A DNA stretch of 64,000 nucleotides from Alistipes sp. GTDB lineage: Bacteria; Bacteroidota; Bacteroidia; Bacteroidales; Rikenellaceae. Position numbers and translations under genes: made by a program. Shown here in pieces: positions 42,981-52,579 of this stretch (position 1 is the first letter of the stretch; every line of letters starts with the position of its first letter). The DNA lies in NCBI GenBank assembly GCA_017555905.1, contig JAFZFP010000016.1:1-64000 (forward strand). The letters run 5' to 3'. The notes under the pieces were generated by a model, which was not told the origin of the DNA, did not search any database, and saw only the letters and a program-made list of their open reading frames with translations.

Positions 42981-44033
42981 ATGAAACTCGTAAAACGATT
43001 TGAATTGGGTGAAAATATGCTCTACTCGCTTGTGTGGGTAGCCATATTCCTCATCCCATTTATGAACGCACAACTGATGTCGGAGCATCAGGTGGACTTC
43101 AACAAGGTGGTAATCTCGTGGGGAAAGGTTGCCCCCTACTTCATTATCTTCATCGTAAACAACATCCTGCTGGCGCCACGCCTCCTGCTCAAGAACCGCT
43201 ATTGGCTCTACAGCATCCTGCTGTTGGTGATGCTTTTCCTCATCTTCGGCTCTATCGAGATTCTCGATATACGATACTGGCAGACAAACGATGTACTGCG
43301 AGACAAGGCCTCATTCACCGACCTTGAGTGGTATTGGAATGTCTTACTCGGTGTATTTATGGCGGGAGCGAACTCTATGATTAAACTCTACTACCGCTCT
43401 CTTGACACCGACCGCCGTATGCGAGAACTTGAGAAACAGAATATAGAGTCGCAGATGGAGTATCTGAAGTACCAGATCAACCCTCACTTCTTGATGAACA
43501 CACTCAACAACATCCACGCAATGATAGACTTCGACTGCGAGATGGCCAAGCAGTGTGTGATGGAGTTGTCACATATGCTACGACACCTGCTCTACGATTC
43601 AAGCGAGAGTTCTACAACCCTCGACAAGGAGGTGGAGTTCTTGAACTGCTACATAAAACTTATGCGCATACGCTATATCGACGAAGTGGATATCCAAATA
43701 TCTACGCCCGACATAGCGCAGTGTCGCAAGATAAAACTACCTCCACTGTTACTTATCGTATTGGTGGAGAATGCCTTTAAGCACGGCATCAGTTATGACG
43801 AGACGTCGTTCATCAGAATAAACATATCGGCCGACAAGAACGAACTTTCGTGCGTCGTGGCCAACAGTCGCCATCAGGGTACAGCACAATCAACCGAGCG
43901 TAGTGGCATTGGTTTAAACAACATCACCAAGCGTTTGGAACTGCTCTTTGGCGACAACTACTCGCTTACGATAGACGACAACGACAGCAAGACCTATGTC
44001 GTAGAACTTGTAATACCTATAACAAACAGATAA
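42981..44033 (+). CDS. LytS/YehU-type sensor histidine kinase
   Basis: A 350-aa membrane kinase. Four hydrophobic segments lie in residues 12-135 (for example LVWVAIFLIPFMNA, APYFIIFIVNNILLAP, LYSILLLVMLFLIFGSI), then a short coiled coil and the His_kinase domain with the phospho-acceptor His169 in YQINPHFLMNTLNNIHA. The ATPase end has LLLIVLVENAFKHGIS and GIGLNNITKRLELLFG. There is no obvious sensor domain outside the membrane part. The response regulator gene begins one base after its stop codon. Confidence 0.92.
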   Translation: MKLVKRFELGENMLYSLVWVAIFLIPFMNAQLMSEHQVDFNKVVISWGKVAPYFIIFIVNNILLAPRLLLKNRYWLYSILLLVMLFLIFGSIEILDIRYWQTNDVLRDKASFTDLEWYWNVLLGVFMAGANSMIKLYYRSLDTDRRMRELEKQNIESQMEYLKYQINPHFLMNTLNNIHAMIDFDCEMAKQCVMELSHMLRHLLYDSSESSTTLDKEVEFLNCYIKLMRIRYIDEVDIQISTPDIAQCRKIKLPPLLLIVLVENAFKHGISYDETSFIRINISADKNELSCVVANSRHQGTAQSTERSGIGLNNITKRLELLFGDNYSLTIDDNDSKTYVVELVIPITNR

Positions 44034-44034
44034 T

Positions 44035-44772
44035 ATGGTAAGATGTATCGCAATAGACGACGAGCCATTGGCTCTACGTCAGATTAAAAGTTATATAGAT
44101 CGTGCCGAGCAACTCGAATTGGTTGCCACTTGCCGTAGTGCCAAGGAGGCACTAAAGGTATTGGAGCAAAACAGAGTAGACCTTATATTCGTGGATATAA
44201 ATATGCCCGATATGAATGGTCTTGAACTTGTGCGCTCTCTAACCTCTACCCACTACATAGTCTTCACCACGGCACACCCAGAATTTGCCATCGAGGGCTT
44301 TAAACTCAACGCTATAGATTACCTCCTTAAGCCATTCACATTCGAAGAGTTTATGAAGGCTGCGCAGAAGGCTATATCGCTCGTGGACTTAGTTGAGCGT
44401 TGCCACGCTGCCGAAAGTGCTATAGCGCAAAACGAGGCCGAATCATCGGACAAGGAGTATATATCGGTCAAGGCCGACTACAAGACCCAGTTAGTAAAGA
44501 TTTCGGATATAGTCTATTTGGAGAGCGCGGGCGAGTATGTACGCCTACACATCGAGGGTAGTTCGACCATCACCACCCTCTTCCGCCTAAAGAATATGGA
44601 GACCTCATTGCCACAGGAGAGTTTCCTCCGTGTCCACCGCTCCTACATTGTAAACCTACGACGTATATCGAGTTACACCAAGGGTCGCATATTCCTCGAC
44701 AATGGCGAGTATATCCCATTGGGCGAAAACTACAAAGAGCGTTTCTTCGAACACCTCAACCAGAACTTATAG
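44035..44772 (+). CDS. LytTR-family response regulator
   Basis: A 245-aa DNA-binding response regulator. The receiver domain has IAIDDEPLALRQI and phospho-acceptor Asp54 in LIFVDINMPDMNGLEL, with FTTAHPEFAIEGFKLNAIDY for the switch residues. Residues 140-243 form the LytTR domain (FLRVHRSYIVNLRRISSYTK, IPLGENYKERF). It is partner to the kinase immediately upstream. No LytTR target repeats were identified by eye. Confidence 0.93.
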   Translation: MVRCIAIDDEPLALRQIKSYIDRAEQLELVATCRSAKEALKVLEQNRVDLIFVDINMPDMNGLELVRSLTSTHYIVFTTAHPEFAIEGFKLNAIDYLLKPFTFEEFMKAAQKAISLVDLVERCHAAESAIAQNEAESSDKEYISVKADYKTQLVKISDIVYLESAGEYVRLHIEGSSTITTLFRLKNMETSLPQESFLRVHRSYIVNLRRISSYTKGRIFLDNGEYIPLGENYKERFFEHLNQNL

Positions 44773-44803
44773 GGCTGACATCAACCATCTTAAAACACAA
44801 TAA

Positions 44804-44839
44804 AAAAATCACCTCAGAGAGACCTCCGAGGTGATTTTT
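44804..44839. terminator. Bidirectional terminator between the two-component system and the mmd operon
   Basis: A 12-bp stem (44804-44815 with 44828-44839), A-rich on one side and T-rich on the other, between convergent units. Confidence 0.85.
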
Positions 44840-44858
44840 CTTTAATCGCACCAACTTA

Positions 44859-46277
44859 TTAGATTGGCAAGAAGGCAAGCAAGATACCTGCTGCAACAGC
44901 CGAGCCGATAACACCTGCTACGTTAGGACCCATAGCGTGCATCAACAAGAAGTTGCCAGGATTATACTGCTGACCTACGGTCTGAGATACACGTGCTGCC
45001 ATAGGCACAGCAGATACACCTGCAGAACCGATAAGTGGATTGATCTTCTCCTTAGTGAACAAGTTCATAAACTTAGCGAGGAGTACGCCCGAAGCACTAC
45101 CGAATGAGAATGCGATAATACCGAGGGTCAAGATACCCAAAGTCTGCCAGTTGAGGAACGAGTCTGCAGTTGCAGTTGCACCTACAGAGATACCTAAGAA
45201 GATGGTAACGATGTTCATCAACTCGTTCTGAACAGTCTTAGACAAACGCTCAGTAACACCACACTCCTTCATCAAGTTACCCAACATCAAGCAACCAATG
45301 AGTGGTGCTGCCGATGGCAACAAGATAGCGATGATGGCGGTGATAACGATAGGGAAGATAATCTTCTCGCGCTGTGACACAGTACGCAACTGCTTCATCT
45401 CGATCTTGCGCTCCTTTTCTGTTGTCAAAAGCTTCATAATAGGAGGCTGGATAACAGGAACAAGTGCCATATAAGAGTAAGCGGCAACTGCGATAGGACC
45501 CAACAAGTGTGGAGCGAGTTTCGATGTGAGGTAGATAGCCGTAGGACCATCAGCACCACCAATGATACCGATAGAACCAGACTCCCAGTAGTTGAAGCCC
45601 AAAGCCAACGCACCAAGGAATGTTGCAAAGATACCTACCTGTGCTGCAGCACCCAAAAGCAAACTCTTAGGGTTAGCGATGAGTGGACCGAAGTCGGTCA
45701 TAGCACCTACACCGATGAAGATTAAGCAAGGATAGATACCCAACTTAACACCGAGGTAGAGGTAATCCAACAAACCTACATCCGAGCCAAGAGCGAAATC
45801 TGCCCAATGTACGTGGCCACCAGCGAACAACTCAGCGTGGAACATACCAGCACCAGGAAGGTTGGTGAGCAACATACCAAATGCGATAGGCATAAGCAAC
45901 AATGGCTCGAACTTCTTAACGATAGCCAAATAGAGGAGTAGGAATGATACCAAGATCATCACTGCATAACGCCAGTCATCAACAAAGCCCTTGAAGCCTG
46001 CCTGACCAACGAAGTCAGAAATAGCCTTACCCACGCTGAACTCTGCGTCGATAGATGAGTTATCGCGACCCTGAGTACCCATTGCGACCTCAGCGACAGC
46101 AACTGCCTCCTCAACCACAGGGGCCTCAGCCTCCTCTACTACAACCTCTTCGCTAACCTCGCTGATAGCCATAACAACATCCTCCACAACCTCAGTCTCC
46201 TGAGCCACGGCAGGCATTGCTACGCTAAGCATAAAGGCTGCGAGAAGCAATGAGAAATAATTCTTTACACTCTTCAT
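44859..46277 (-). CDS. mmdB: Sodium-pumping decarboxylase beta subunit (methylmalonyl-CoA decarboxylase)
   Basis: A 472-aa inner-membrane protein that couples decarboxylation of carboxybiotin to outward sodium transport. Residues 85-472 are the OadB/MmdB core, with [37 protein letters not shown] and the C-terminal [20 protein letters not shown] conserved. The N-terminus carries an extra signal-like helix ([20 protein letters not shown]) and a 40-residue Glu/Val/Ala-rich segment not found in the short enterobacterial form. It is the last gene of the mmd operon, ended by the terminator at 44804. Confidence 0.92.
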   Translation of the reverse strand: MKSVKNYFSLLLAAFMLSVAMPAVAQETEVVEDVVMAISEVSEEVVVEEAEAPVVEEAVAVAEVAMGTQGRDNSSIDAEFSVGKAISDFVGQAGFKGFVDDWRYAVMILVSFLLLYLAIVKKFEPLLLMPIAFGMLLTNLPGAGMFHAELFAGGHVHWADFALGSDVGLLDYLYLGVKLGIYPCLIFIGVGAMTDFGPLIANPKSLLLGAAAQVGIFATFLGALALGFNYWESGSIGIIGGADGPTAIYLTSKLAPHLLGPIAVAAYSYMALVPVIQPPIMKLLTTEKERKIEMKQLRTVSQREKIIFPIVITAIIAILLPSAAPLIGCLMLGNLMKECGVTERLSKTVQNELMNIVTIFLGISVGATATADSFLNWQTLGILTLGIIAFSFGSASGVLLAKFMNLFTKEKINPLIGSAGVSAVPMAARVSQTVGQQYNPGNFLLMHAMGPNVAGVIGSAVAAGILLAFLPI

Positions 46278-46302
46278 CTTATTTACAGTTAAAGAGTTAG
46301 TA

Positions 46303-46728
46303 TTAAGCGATGTCGATAAGAGCCTCGCCCTGCTGAACTGCCTTACCCTCAGTAACGTAAATCTTCTTTACGGTACCAGCGCCTGGAGCCATAATCTCGT
46401 TCTCCATCTTCATAGCCTCCAAGGTCATAAGAACATCACCAGCCTTAACTGCCTGACCCTCCTTAACCTTGATCTTAGATACGTTACCTGGAAGTGGAGA
46501 CTTGATAGATCCAGCATTGCCTGTAACAGGCTTCTCTGGCTCAACGAAATCGTTAGAAGAGCTTGAAGGCTTAACCTGAGCAATCTTAGGTGATACGATA
46601 GCCTCCTCCTTCTCGATCTGAACGGTGTAGCTCTTACCATTGAGTTCTACACGCGCAGTATTGCGCTCGATCTCCTCAACAATGGCCTCATAACCCTTAC
46701 CGTCGATATTGAATTTAAATTTCTGCAT
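46303..46728 (-). CDS. mmdC: Biotin carboxyl carrier subunit of the decarboxylase
   Basis: A 141-aa carrier whose biotin-bound lysine (K107 in [16 protein letters not shown]) shuttles CO2 from the carboxyltransferase to the membrane pump. The biotinyl domain spans residues 72-141; a Ser/Pro-rich linker ([15 protein letters not shown]) joins it to a small N-terminal domain. It lies between the gamma-like subunit gene and mmdB. It could also serve other biotin enzymes, but the context points to this complex. Confidence 0.92.
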   Translation of the reverse strand: MQKFKFNIDGKGYEAIVEEIERNTARVELNGKSYTVQIEKEEAIVSPKIAQVKPSSSSNDFVEPEKPVTGNAGSIKSPLPGNVSKIKVKEGQAVKAGDVLMTLEAMKMENEIMAPGAGTVKKIYVTEGKAVQQGEALIDIA

Positions 46729-46811
46729 AACTTAATTTTAATTTTAGAAGCTGTAATCAGCTTATACTATACTTATATAAATATATTAATAAACTTTCAA
46801 AACAGCTCCTA

Positions 46812-47126
46812 TTACAGTTGCTTTGAAATATTACGCACCTGCCAAGCAGAAACATCGTGGTTCTGGCGGAAGGTCAATACATCACTCTCCTCATCGTGGC
46901 GATTGAAGAAGAGGTTTACAGCCATAGCAATGGCTGCAACCTCCTCATCAGTAATATCGTCAGATGATGTAGCTGTTGTGGGAACTACTGGCTTGCTCTT
47001 CTCAGCAAAGATAACTCCGAAGAGTTGCATAACGAAGATGAGCAACACAAGCACCACAAACACCAACAAGATGCTCACGAGTGCCATAATACCAGCATTT
47101 GCCCAATTGGTTGCAAGTATCATCAT
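46812..47126 (-). CDS. OadG-like small membrane subunit of the decarboxylase
   Basis: A 104-aa single-pass membrane protein. One long helix (IMALVSILLVFVVLVLLIFV, residues 13-32) is followed by a cytosolic stretch ending in a conserved-looking EEVAAIAMAVNLFF helix and a polar tail. It matches the OadG/MmdD type subunit that holds the carboxyltransferase to the membrane beta subunit. It sits 23 bases downstream of mmdA in the same operon. Confidence 0.85.
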   Translation of the reverse strand: MMILATNWANAGIMALVSILLVFVVLVLLIFVMQLFGVIFAEKSKPVVPTTATSSDDITDEEVAAIAMAVNLFFNRHDEESDVLTFRQNHDVSAWQVRNISKQL

Positions 47127-47149
47127 AACTTACTTAGTTTCTCAATTTA

Positions 47150-48712
47150 CTACAATGGAATATTATTGTGACGCTTTGCTGGATTCTCCAAACGCTTGTT
47201 GCGCAATGACTCCAATGCACGAATCACACGGAAACGAGTGTTACGTGGCTCGATAACGTCGTCGATATAGCCGTAACGTGCAGCGTTGTATGGGTTAGAG
47301 AACTTGTCGCGGTACTCCTGCTCCTTCTCTGCAACGAACTTAGCCTTATCCTCCTTGTTCTCGAAACCTGCCAAAGCCTTAGCGTGCAATACCTCAACAG
47401 CACCACTTGCACCCATAACTGCGATCTCAGCAGTTGGCCAAGCATAGTTCACGTCACCACGGATGTGCTTAGATGACATAACGATATATGCACCACCGTA
47501 AGCCTTACGCAAAGTAACTGTTACCTTAGGTACTGTAGCCTCGCAGTAAGCGAAGAGCAACTTAGCACCGTGAGTAATAACGCCACCGTACTCCTGAGCA
47601 GTACCAGGCAAGAAGCCAGGAACGTCAACCAAAGTTACCAATGGAATGTTGAACGCATCGCAGAAACGTACGAAACGAGCAGCCTTACGTGAAGCGTTGA
47701 TATCGAGTACACCTGCCATAAACTTAGGCTGGTTAGCGATGATACCTACACTCTGGCCGTTGAAGCGTGCGAAACCTGTGATAATATTCTTAGCGTATGC
47801 TGCTGCAGACTCCAAGAACTCGCCGTTATCAACGATAGCCTTAATAACCTCCATCATATCGTATGGCTTGTTAGGGTTATCAGGGATGATCTCGTTGAGG
47901 ATATCCTCCTTACGTGCGATATCGTCGGTGCAAGGCTGATCTGGAACGAGTGCTGTGTAGTTCTGTGGCATATATGAGAGAAGGTCGCGGATAAGCTTCA
48001 AGCCCTCCTCCTCAGAATCTACTGCGAACTGAGCAACACCAGACTTTGTAGTGTGCATATTAGCACCACCCAACTGCTCCTGAGTTACATCCTCACCAGT
48101 AACGGTCTTTACAACCTTAGGACCTGTAAGGAACATATTAGATGTCTCACGACGCATAATGATAAAGTCAGTCAATGCTGGAGAGTAAACCGCACCACCT
48201 GCGCAAGGACCAAAGATAGCAGAGATCTGTGGGATAACACCAGAAGCCATTACGTTACGCTGGAAGATGTTAGCGTAACCAGCCAAAGCGTTTACACCCT
48301 CCTGGATACGTGCGCCACCAGAGTCGTTAAGACCGATGCAAGGTGCGCCATTACGAACTGCCATATCCATAACCTTGCAAATCTTGTCAGCCAAAGAGAT
48401 TGACAAAGAACCTGCGGTAACGGTGAAGTCCTGAGCAAATACATATACCAAACGGCCAGCGATGGTACCATAACCAGTTACAACGCCATCACCAAAGGTA
48501 TGCTTTGCATCCATACCGAAGTCATAGCAACGGTGAGTAACGAACATATCGAACTCCTCGAAGCTACCCTCATCCAACAACATAGCGATACGCTCACGAG
48601 CAGTATACTTACCCTTCTCGTGCTGCTTGTCGATAGCCTTCTGGCCACCACCCATACGAGCAGTTTGACGGTTATCCATCAACTTCTCAATCGCTTTCTG
48701 AATTTCGCTCAT
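47150..48712 (-). CDS. mmdA: Methylmalonyl-CoA decarboxylase/propionyl-CoA carboxylase carboxyltransferase subunit
   Basis: A 520-aa biotin-dependent carboxyltransferase that takes the carboxyl group from (S)-methylmalonyl-CoA and passes it to carrier biotin. It has both crotonase-like halves; marks include [37 protein letters not shown] and [15 protein letters not shown] with [13 protein letters not shown]. Codon use is the biased form of strongly expressed genes. Order mce-mmdA-gamma-carrier-mmdB is typical for Bacteroidales that make propionate from succinate. Confidence 0.94.
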   Translation of the reverse strand: MSEIQKAIEKLMDNRQTARMGGGQKAIDKQHEKGKYTARERIAMLLDEGSFEEFDMFVTHRCYDFGMDAKHTFGDGVVTGYGTIAGRLVYVFAQDFTVTAGSLSISLADKICKVMDMAVRNGAPCIGLNDSGGARIQEGVNALAGYANIFQRNVMASGVIPQISAIFGPCAGGAVYSPALTDFIIMRRETSNMFLTGPKVVKTVTGEDVTQEQLGGANMHTTKSGVAQFAVDSEEEGLKLIRDLLSYMPQNYTALVPDQPCTDDIARKEDILNEIIPDNPNKPYDMMEVIKAIVDNGEFLESAAAYAKNIITGFARFNGQSVGIIANQPKFMAGVLDINASRKAARFVRFCDAFNIPLVTLVDVPGFLPGTAQEYGGVITHGAKLLFAYCEATVPKVTVTLRKAYGGAYIVMSSKHIRGDVNYAWPTAEIAVMGASGAVEVLHAKALAGFENKEDKAKFVAEKEQEYRDKFSNPYNAARYGYIDDVIEPRNTRFRVIRALESLRNKRLENPAKRHNNIPL

Positions 48713-48802
48713 AGTGAAAAAGTTTATTTTTGATTAGTATTTTTCTTCTTAAACGCGGTAACAAAGTTCTGCGCTATAGCGAAGCAACCCCGTTAGCCGA
48801 TT

Positions 48803-49213
48803 TTACTTATTCTTGTTCTCGCAAAGCTCAGTCAAGATACCCTGAGTAGACTTTGGGTGAAGGAATGCGATGGTAAGACCCTCAGCACCCTTACGTGGAG
48901 TCTTGTCGATAAGGCGGATACCGTGAGCCTCAGCGTCAGCCAACTGCTCCTCGATATTCTCACAAGCCAAAGCCATATGGTGAATGCCCACGCCCTTGTT
49001 CTCAATATACTTAGCGATAGTAGACTCTGGAGATGTTGGCTCCAACAACTCGATCTTAGTCTGACCCAACATAAAGAATGCGGTCTTAACCTTCTGGTCA
49101 GCTACCTCCTCGATAGCGTAACACTTTAGACCCAATACGTTCTCCCAGTAAGGAATTGCCTCCTCAAGGCTGTTTACAGCGATACCAAGGTGCTCAATGT
49201 GCGATACTTTCAT
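48803..49213 (-). CDS. mce: Methylmalonyl-CoA epimerase
   Basis: A 136-aa glyoxalase-fold enzyme that interconverts the (R) and (S) forms of methylmalonyl-CoA. It starts MKVSHIEHLGIAVNSLEEAI and holds the metal ligands in HIEHLGIAV, LGQTKIELLEPTSPES and GVGIHHMALACENIEE. Length is standard. It is the first gene of the operon feeding mmdA; a minus-strand -7 box (49290-49297, TACCTTTG) lies upstream. Confidence 0.94.
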   Translation of the reverse strand: MKVSHIEHLGIAVNSLEEAIPYWENVLGLKCYAIEEVADQKVKTAFFMLGQTKIELLEPTSPESTIAKYIENKGVGIHHMALACENIEEQLADAEAHGIRLIDKTPRKGAEGLTIAFLHPKSTQGILTELCENKNK

Positions 49214-49289
49214 AGTGTTTAATTTTTATAAAGTTTAACTTAATATTTTTTTGTTGTTATCGTTTCGATCTTATATTACAAAAATCACC

Positions 49290-49297
49290 CAAAGGTA
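49290..49297 (-). promoter_or_regulatory. -7 element of the mce-mmd operon
   Basis: TACCTTTG on the minus strand is a perfect -7 match 77 bases before the start of mce. No clean -33 partner is seen. Confidence 0.4.
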
Positions 49298-49377
49298 GTC
49301 CAACTTTTTGAAACGACGAAATTTTTTCGACTCTTTTTTTACACTTTTTTAACGTAATCATCATATAACACAAAAAA

Positions 49378-49406
49378 GACCACTTGGCGCATATTACCAA
49401 GTGGTC
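49378..49406 (-). terminator. Terminator of the BACON gene at 49429
   Basis: A perfect 10-bp stem (49378-49387 with 49397-49406) followed on the minus strand by six T. Confidence 0.85.
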
Positions 49407-49428
49407 TATTTCATAGAGGTCTCTTGTT

Positions 49429-50691
49429 TTACCACTCAATGAATTCTCCAAAACCCTTAAAAACACCCTTGATGGCATTACCCTTATCATCAACAGTGTC
49501 GATGGTGAAGATATATAGATCCGACTCTCCCTTCTCTACCTTCACACTACCCTCAACAAGTGGTGCGAAATCGACATATCCCGCCGTCATATACCAACTA
49601 TTCTGAGATACAACATACTGGTCTCCAATATCCTCGGCCCAGCCTGGGATAAAATGACCAACTGATGTACCCTCGGTATAAGTTCCGCATATATCAGTAG
49701 CACCAAGCGCAAGTTGTAAATCTATCTGGAACTGATCACCTCGCTCCTCACCAGTTTCATAGTCGAGATACTCGAACAAATAGACCTGACAGGTATTGCA
49801 ACCACTACCCAGCAAGTCACCAACGTAGGCACCTACAAAGACGCCATCCTCAATATCAAACAGATGATCAGATGTAAGTGTGCTAAGATTCTCAACAGGG
49901 CTACCACCACCCTGACCAGGGTCATAGCAAGGAATCTCCAACGAGCCTCTATACACTATGCGATGACGCTCATCATCATAGAAGTCTACTATGGCTTCGA
50001 TACCACTCTTTGTAACAACAACCTTAGCACTGCTAAATGGAATCTCATCATAGTCGGAGTCACTGGTTATGGTCAAATTGCTGTATGCTGGGTCGATATC
50101 TCCGCTTACAAACATACTATTTTGAGTCTGAACGTATGTTCCCTCAGGAATAATTGCCGTCTCGCCATTGGCCGGTATATCGCTATACAAATCAAAGTAG
50201 TAGTACTCGCTATTTGGCTGCAAATACCCATCCGCGCTAAGGCCCGCAGTAGAGAGCACAACAGTATAACAGTATACGCCTTCGCCACCATAGTACAGAC
50301 TTCCCGCAGTGGTCGTAGCCTCGTAAATTACATCAGAAATTGAGTGTTGCTTGATTGTAACTATACGCGACTCGTCGCCATAGTTAAGCACAATCGTACC
50401 TCGGCGATTCTCGACGGTGTCGTTTTCTCCGACATTATACGTAACACTCTGGCCTACACTAACATCTGTTATCCAATCAACACTACTCTTTGCAGTGAGC
50501 AACATACCAGATTGTGGATTCTCTATGGTGTAAGTAATCTCGCCACTACCGCCCTCTCTCTCAACCCAGATATCTGTGCCAGATGTAATGGTTAGTATTG
50601 GGTCGGCAACGGGGGTATTGGTGGGTGGCTCAGCCTCGCTACACGCAAACATAAGTAGCACGCACGCAAACAAAAAGGATAATCGTTTCAT
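49429..50691 (-). CDS. BACON-domain surface lipoprotein with tandem C-terminal domain (paralog 3)
   Basis: A 420-aa lipoprotein (MKRLSFLFACVLLMFAC, Cys 17). One BACON-like domain (residues 30-115, with SSVDWITDVSVGQSVTYNVG) is followed by two copies of the C-terminal domain shared with the proteins at 22177 and 25697: SEYYYFDLYSDIP and the GD-x-FQ-DL, HFIPGWAEDIGDQY, SWYMTAGYVDFAPL series. It lies between the mmd operon and meaB but has its own -7 box (50721-50728) and terminator, so there is no sign of a metabolic link. Confidence 0.75.
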   Translation of the reverse strand: MKRLSFLFACVLLMFACSEAEPPTNTPVADPILTITSGTDIWVEREGGSGEITYTIENPQSGMLLTAKSSVDWITDVSVGQSVTYNVGENDTVENRRGTIVLNYGDESRIVTIKQHSISDVIYEATTTAGSLYYGGEGVYCYTVVLSTAGLSADGYLQPNSEYYYFDLYSDIPANGETAIIPEGTYVQTQNSMFVSGDIDPAYSNLTITSDSDYDEIPFSSAKVVVTKSGIEAIVDFYDDERHRIVYRGSLEIPCYDPGQGGGSPVENLSTLTSDHLFDIEDGVFVGAYVGDLLGSGCNTCQVYLFEYLDYETGEERGDQFQIDLQLALGATDICGTYTEGTSVGHFIPGWAEDIGDQYVVSQNSWYMTAGYVDFAPLVEGSVKVEKGESDLYIFTIDTVDDKGNAIKGVFKGFGEFIEW

Positions 50692-50871
50692 TGTTTAAAG
50701 TTTTAATGTTAAAGCGTAAGCAAAGATATCAATTTTATCACAAATAAAAAATTTTTGCTTTAAAAGATATACAACATCAAATTATTTTCAACTAAACGGT
50801 GCTTTATTGTCTATTTTTTTCGTATCTTCGCATAATTGATTTTTTCTGCAAGATATAAAACTATAAAAGTT

Positions 50872-51981
50872 ATGTCATACACAAAGATTGAACACTACGA
50901 GAAGGAGTATCTTGATGCTCACCACGACAGCGCCCTCAACGTCACCGAAGGTGTCGAGGAGAAGCCCGTGGTAAATCCATATTTTGTTCGCAAGAAGCGT
51001 CGCCAGATGACTACTGACGAGTACGTAGCAGGTATCCTCGAAGGCAACATCACAATATTGGCTCAGGCCATCACTCTAATCGAGAGCAACAACCCCGTAC
51101 ACTATGCTCAGGCACAGGAGATTATCGAGCGTTGTCTCCCCCACTCGGGCAAGTCAGTACGCATCGGCATCACGGGTGTTCCTGGTGCTGGTAAGTCAAG
51201 TTTCATTGAGGCCGTCGGCAATATGGTCACCTCGTATAAACATAAGTTGGCCGTATTGGCTATCGACCCAAGTTCGGAGCGTAGCGGTGGCTCTATCCTC
51301 GGTGACAAGACCCGTATGGAGAGCATCTGCCACAACCCCGACATCTTTATTCGCCCTTCGCCCTCGGCAGGCTCATTGGGTGGCGTAGCACGTAAGACTC
51401 GCGAGACTATCGTACTTTGTGAGGCGGCAGGTTTCGACGTTATCTTCATCGAGACTGTGGGTGTTGGTCAGTCTGAGACTGCCGTACACTCTATGGTTGA
51501 TATGTTTATGATGTTGCAGATTTCGGGTGCTGGCGACGAGTTGCAGGGTATCAAGCGCGGTATTATGGAGATGGCAGATATGATGGTTATCACCAAGGCC
51601 GATGGTGAAAATATCAAGAAGGCTGAACTCGCTAAGGCTCAGTACCAGGGTGCGTTAAAACTCTTTCCACTACCCGACTCTGAATGGCGACCAAAGGTCT
51701 ACACTTGCTCATCACTCGAAGGTACAGGCCTTGAGGAGGTTTGGCAGGGGGTTGAGCAGTACCTACAACATATCGAACTCAACGGCTACTTCACCTCGAA
51801 TCGTAACCGTCAGAATAAGTATTGGATGTACGAGACCATTAACGAGACCCTCAAGTCGAGTTTCTACAACAACCCAGAGATTGAGTCGCGTATGGAGGAG
51901 GTTGAGCGTCGCGTATTGGATGCCAAGTTATCGTCGTTCATCGCTGCCAAGGAGCTCTTGGACATATATTTTAAGAAATAA
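50872..51981 (+). CDS. meaB: MeaB/ArgK-type GTPase (methylmalonyl-CoA mutase chaperone)
   Basis: A 369-aa G3E-family GTPase that protects and reactivates B12-dependent methylmalonyl-CoA mutase. P-loop GITGVPGAGKSSFIEAVG lies near residue 105; the rest includes LAIDPSSERSGGSILGDKTR, FIETVGVGQSE and VITKADGENIKKAE. The C-terminal dimerisation helix bundle is present. I used the ATG at 50872 (MSYTKIEHYEKEYLD); the frame is open 12 codons further back. The mutase genes are not in the window. Its closeness to the mmd genes fits one propionate pathway. Confidence 0.93.
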   Translation: MSYTKIEHYEKEYLDAHHDSALNVTEGVEEKPVVNPYFVRKKRRQMTTDEYVAGILEGNITILAQAITLIESNNPVHYAQAQEIIERCLPHSGKSVRIGITGVPGAGKSSFIEAVGNMVTSYKHKLAVLAIDPSSERSGGSILGDKTRMESICHNPDIFIRPSPSAGSLGGVARKTRETIVLCEAAGFDVIFIETVGVGQSETAVHSMVDMFMMLQISGAGDELQGIKRGIMEMADMMVITKADGENIKKAELAKAQYQGALKLFPLPDSEWRPKVYTCSSLEGTGLEEVWQGVEQYLQHIELNGYFTSNRNRQNKYWMYETINETLKSSFYNNPEIESRMEEVERRVLDAKLSSFIAAKELLDIYFKK

Positions 51982-51999
51982 CACGAACAACCTACGACT

Positions 52000-52569
52000 A
52001 TGAGAAAGTATATACTACTAACCATCGCTACCCTCTTCGCCTTTGTGACCACCATCCAGGCTCAGGATAGCGAACATTTCCACTTCAAGGGCATCCCTAT
52101 TGACGGAAGCCTATCGAAGTTTGGAAGCAGCCTTGTATCTCAAGGCTTTACGAAGATTAACAACAATACTTACAAGGGTAAATTTCTGCGTAATGAGGCT
52201 ATTGTAGCCTTGGTTGGCGATGATGACAATATGATTTGGCGTGTCGCAGCGGTTATGCCATCCACAGATACTTGGAGCATCCTCGAATCGTCATTTAATG
52301 GCTATGTAGACCTCTATACAGAAAAGTATGGCGCACCTACCAAATTAAATAAGAGTTTTGCGGAACACACTGGAAATTCTGCATTTTCAAAGATGTACGC
52401 CATAGATAACGGAGAGTGCGAATACTATGCTATTTGGAATCTCAAGCAGGGCTCTATTGAGGTAAGGATTGTCAAGGGTAGCGACTATCTCGACGGCACT
52501 ATCCGCATCGTTTACACAGACAACGCCAACAAGGAGGATGTTCGCAAGTCTGATTTAGACGAGATTTAA
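52000..52569 (+). CDS. Secreted protein of unknown function
   Basis: A 189-aa protein with a cleavable signal (MRKYILLTIATLFAFVTTIQ, then AQDSEHFHFKGIPIDGSLSK). The mature part is a compact alpha/beta sequence with a GIPIDG start, KGKFLRNEAIVALVG and a central YTEKYGAPTKLNKSF segment, a pattern I have seen in Bacteroidales hypothetical secreted proteins but cannot name. It begins 18 bases after meaB and ten bases before the next gene, so all three may be one transcript. Confidence 0.6.
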   Translation: MRKYILLTIATLFAFVTTIQAQDSEHFHFKGIPIDGSLSKFGSSLVSQGFTKINNNTYKGKFLRNEAIVALVGDDDNMIWRVAAVMPSTDTWSILESSFNGYVDLYTEKYGAPTKLNKSFAEHTGNSAFSKMYAIDNGECEYYAIWNLKQGSIEVRIVKGSDYLDGTIRIVYTDNANKEDVRKSDLDEI

Positions 52570-52579
52570 CCCACACACT

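Noticed and set aside
49429..50691. BACON gene as part of the methylmalonyl-CoA pathway
   Set aside because: It has its own -7 box and terminator, lies between separate units and is a paralog of surface proteins elsewhere in the window.
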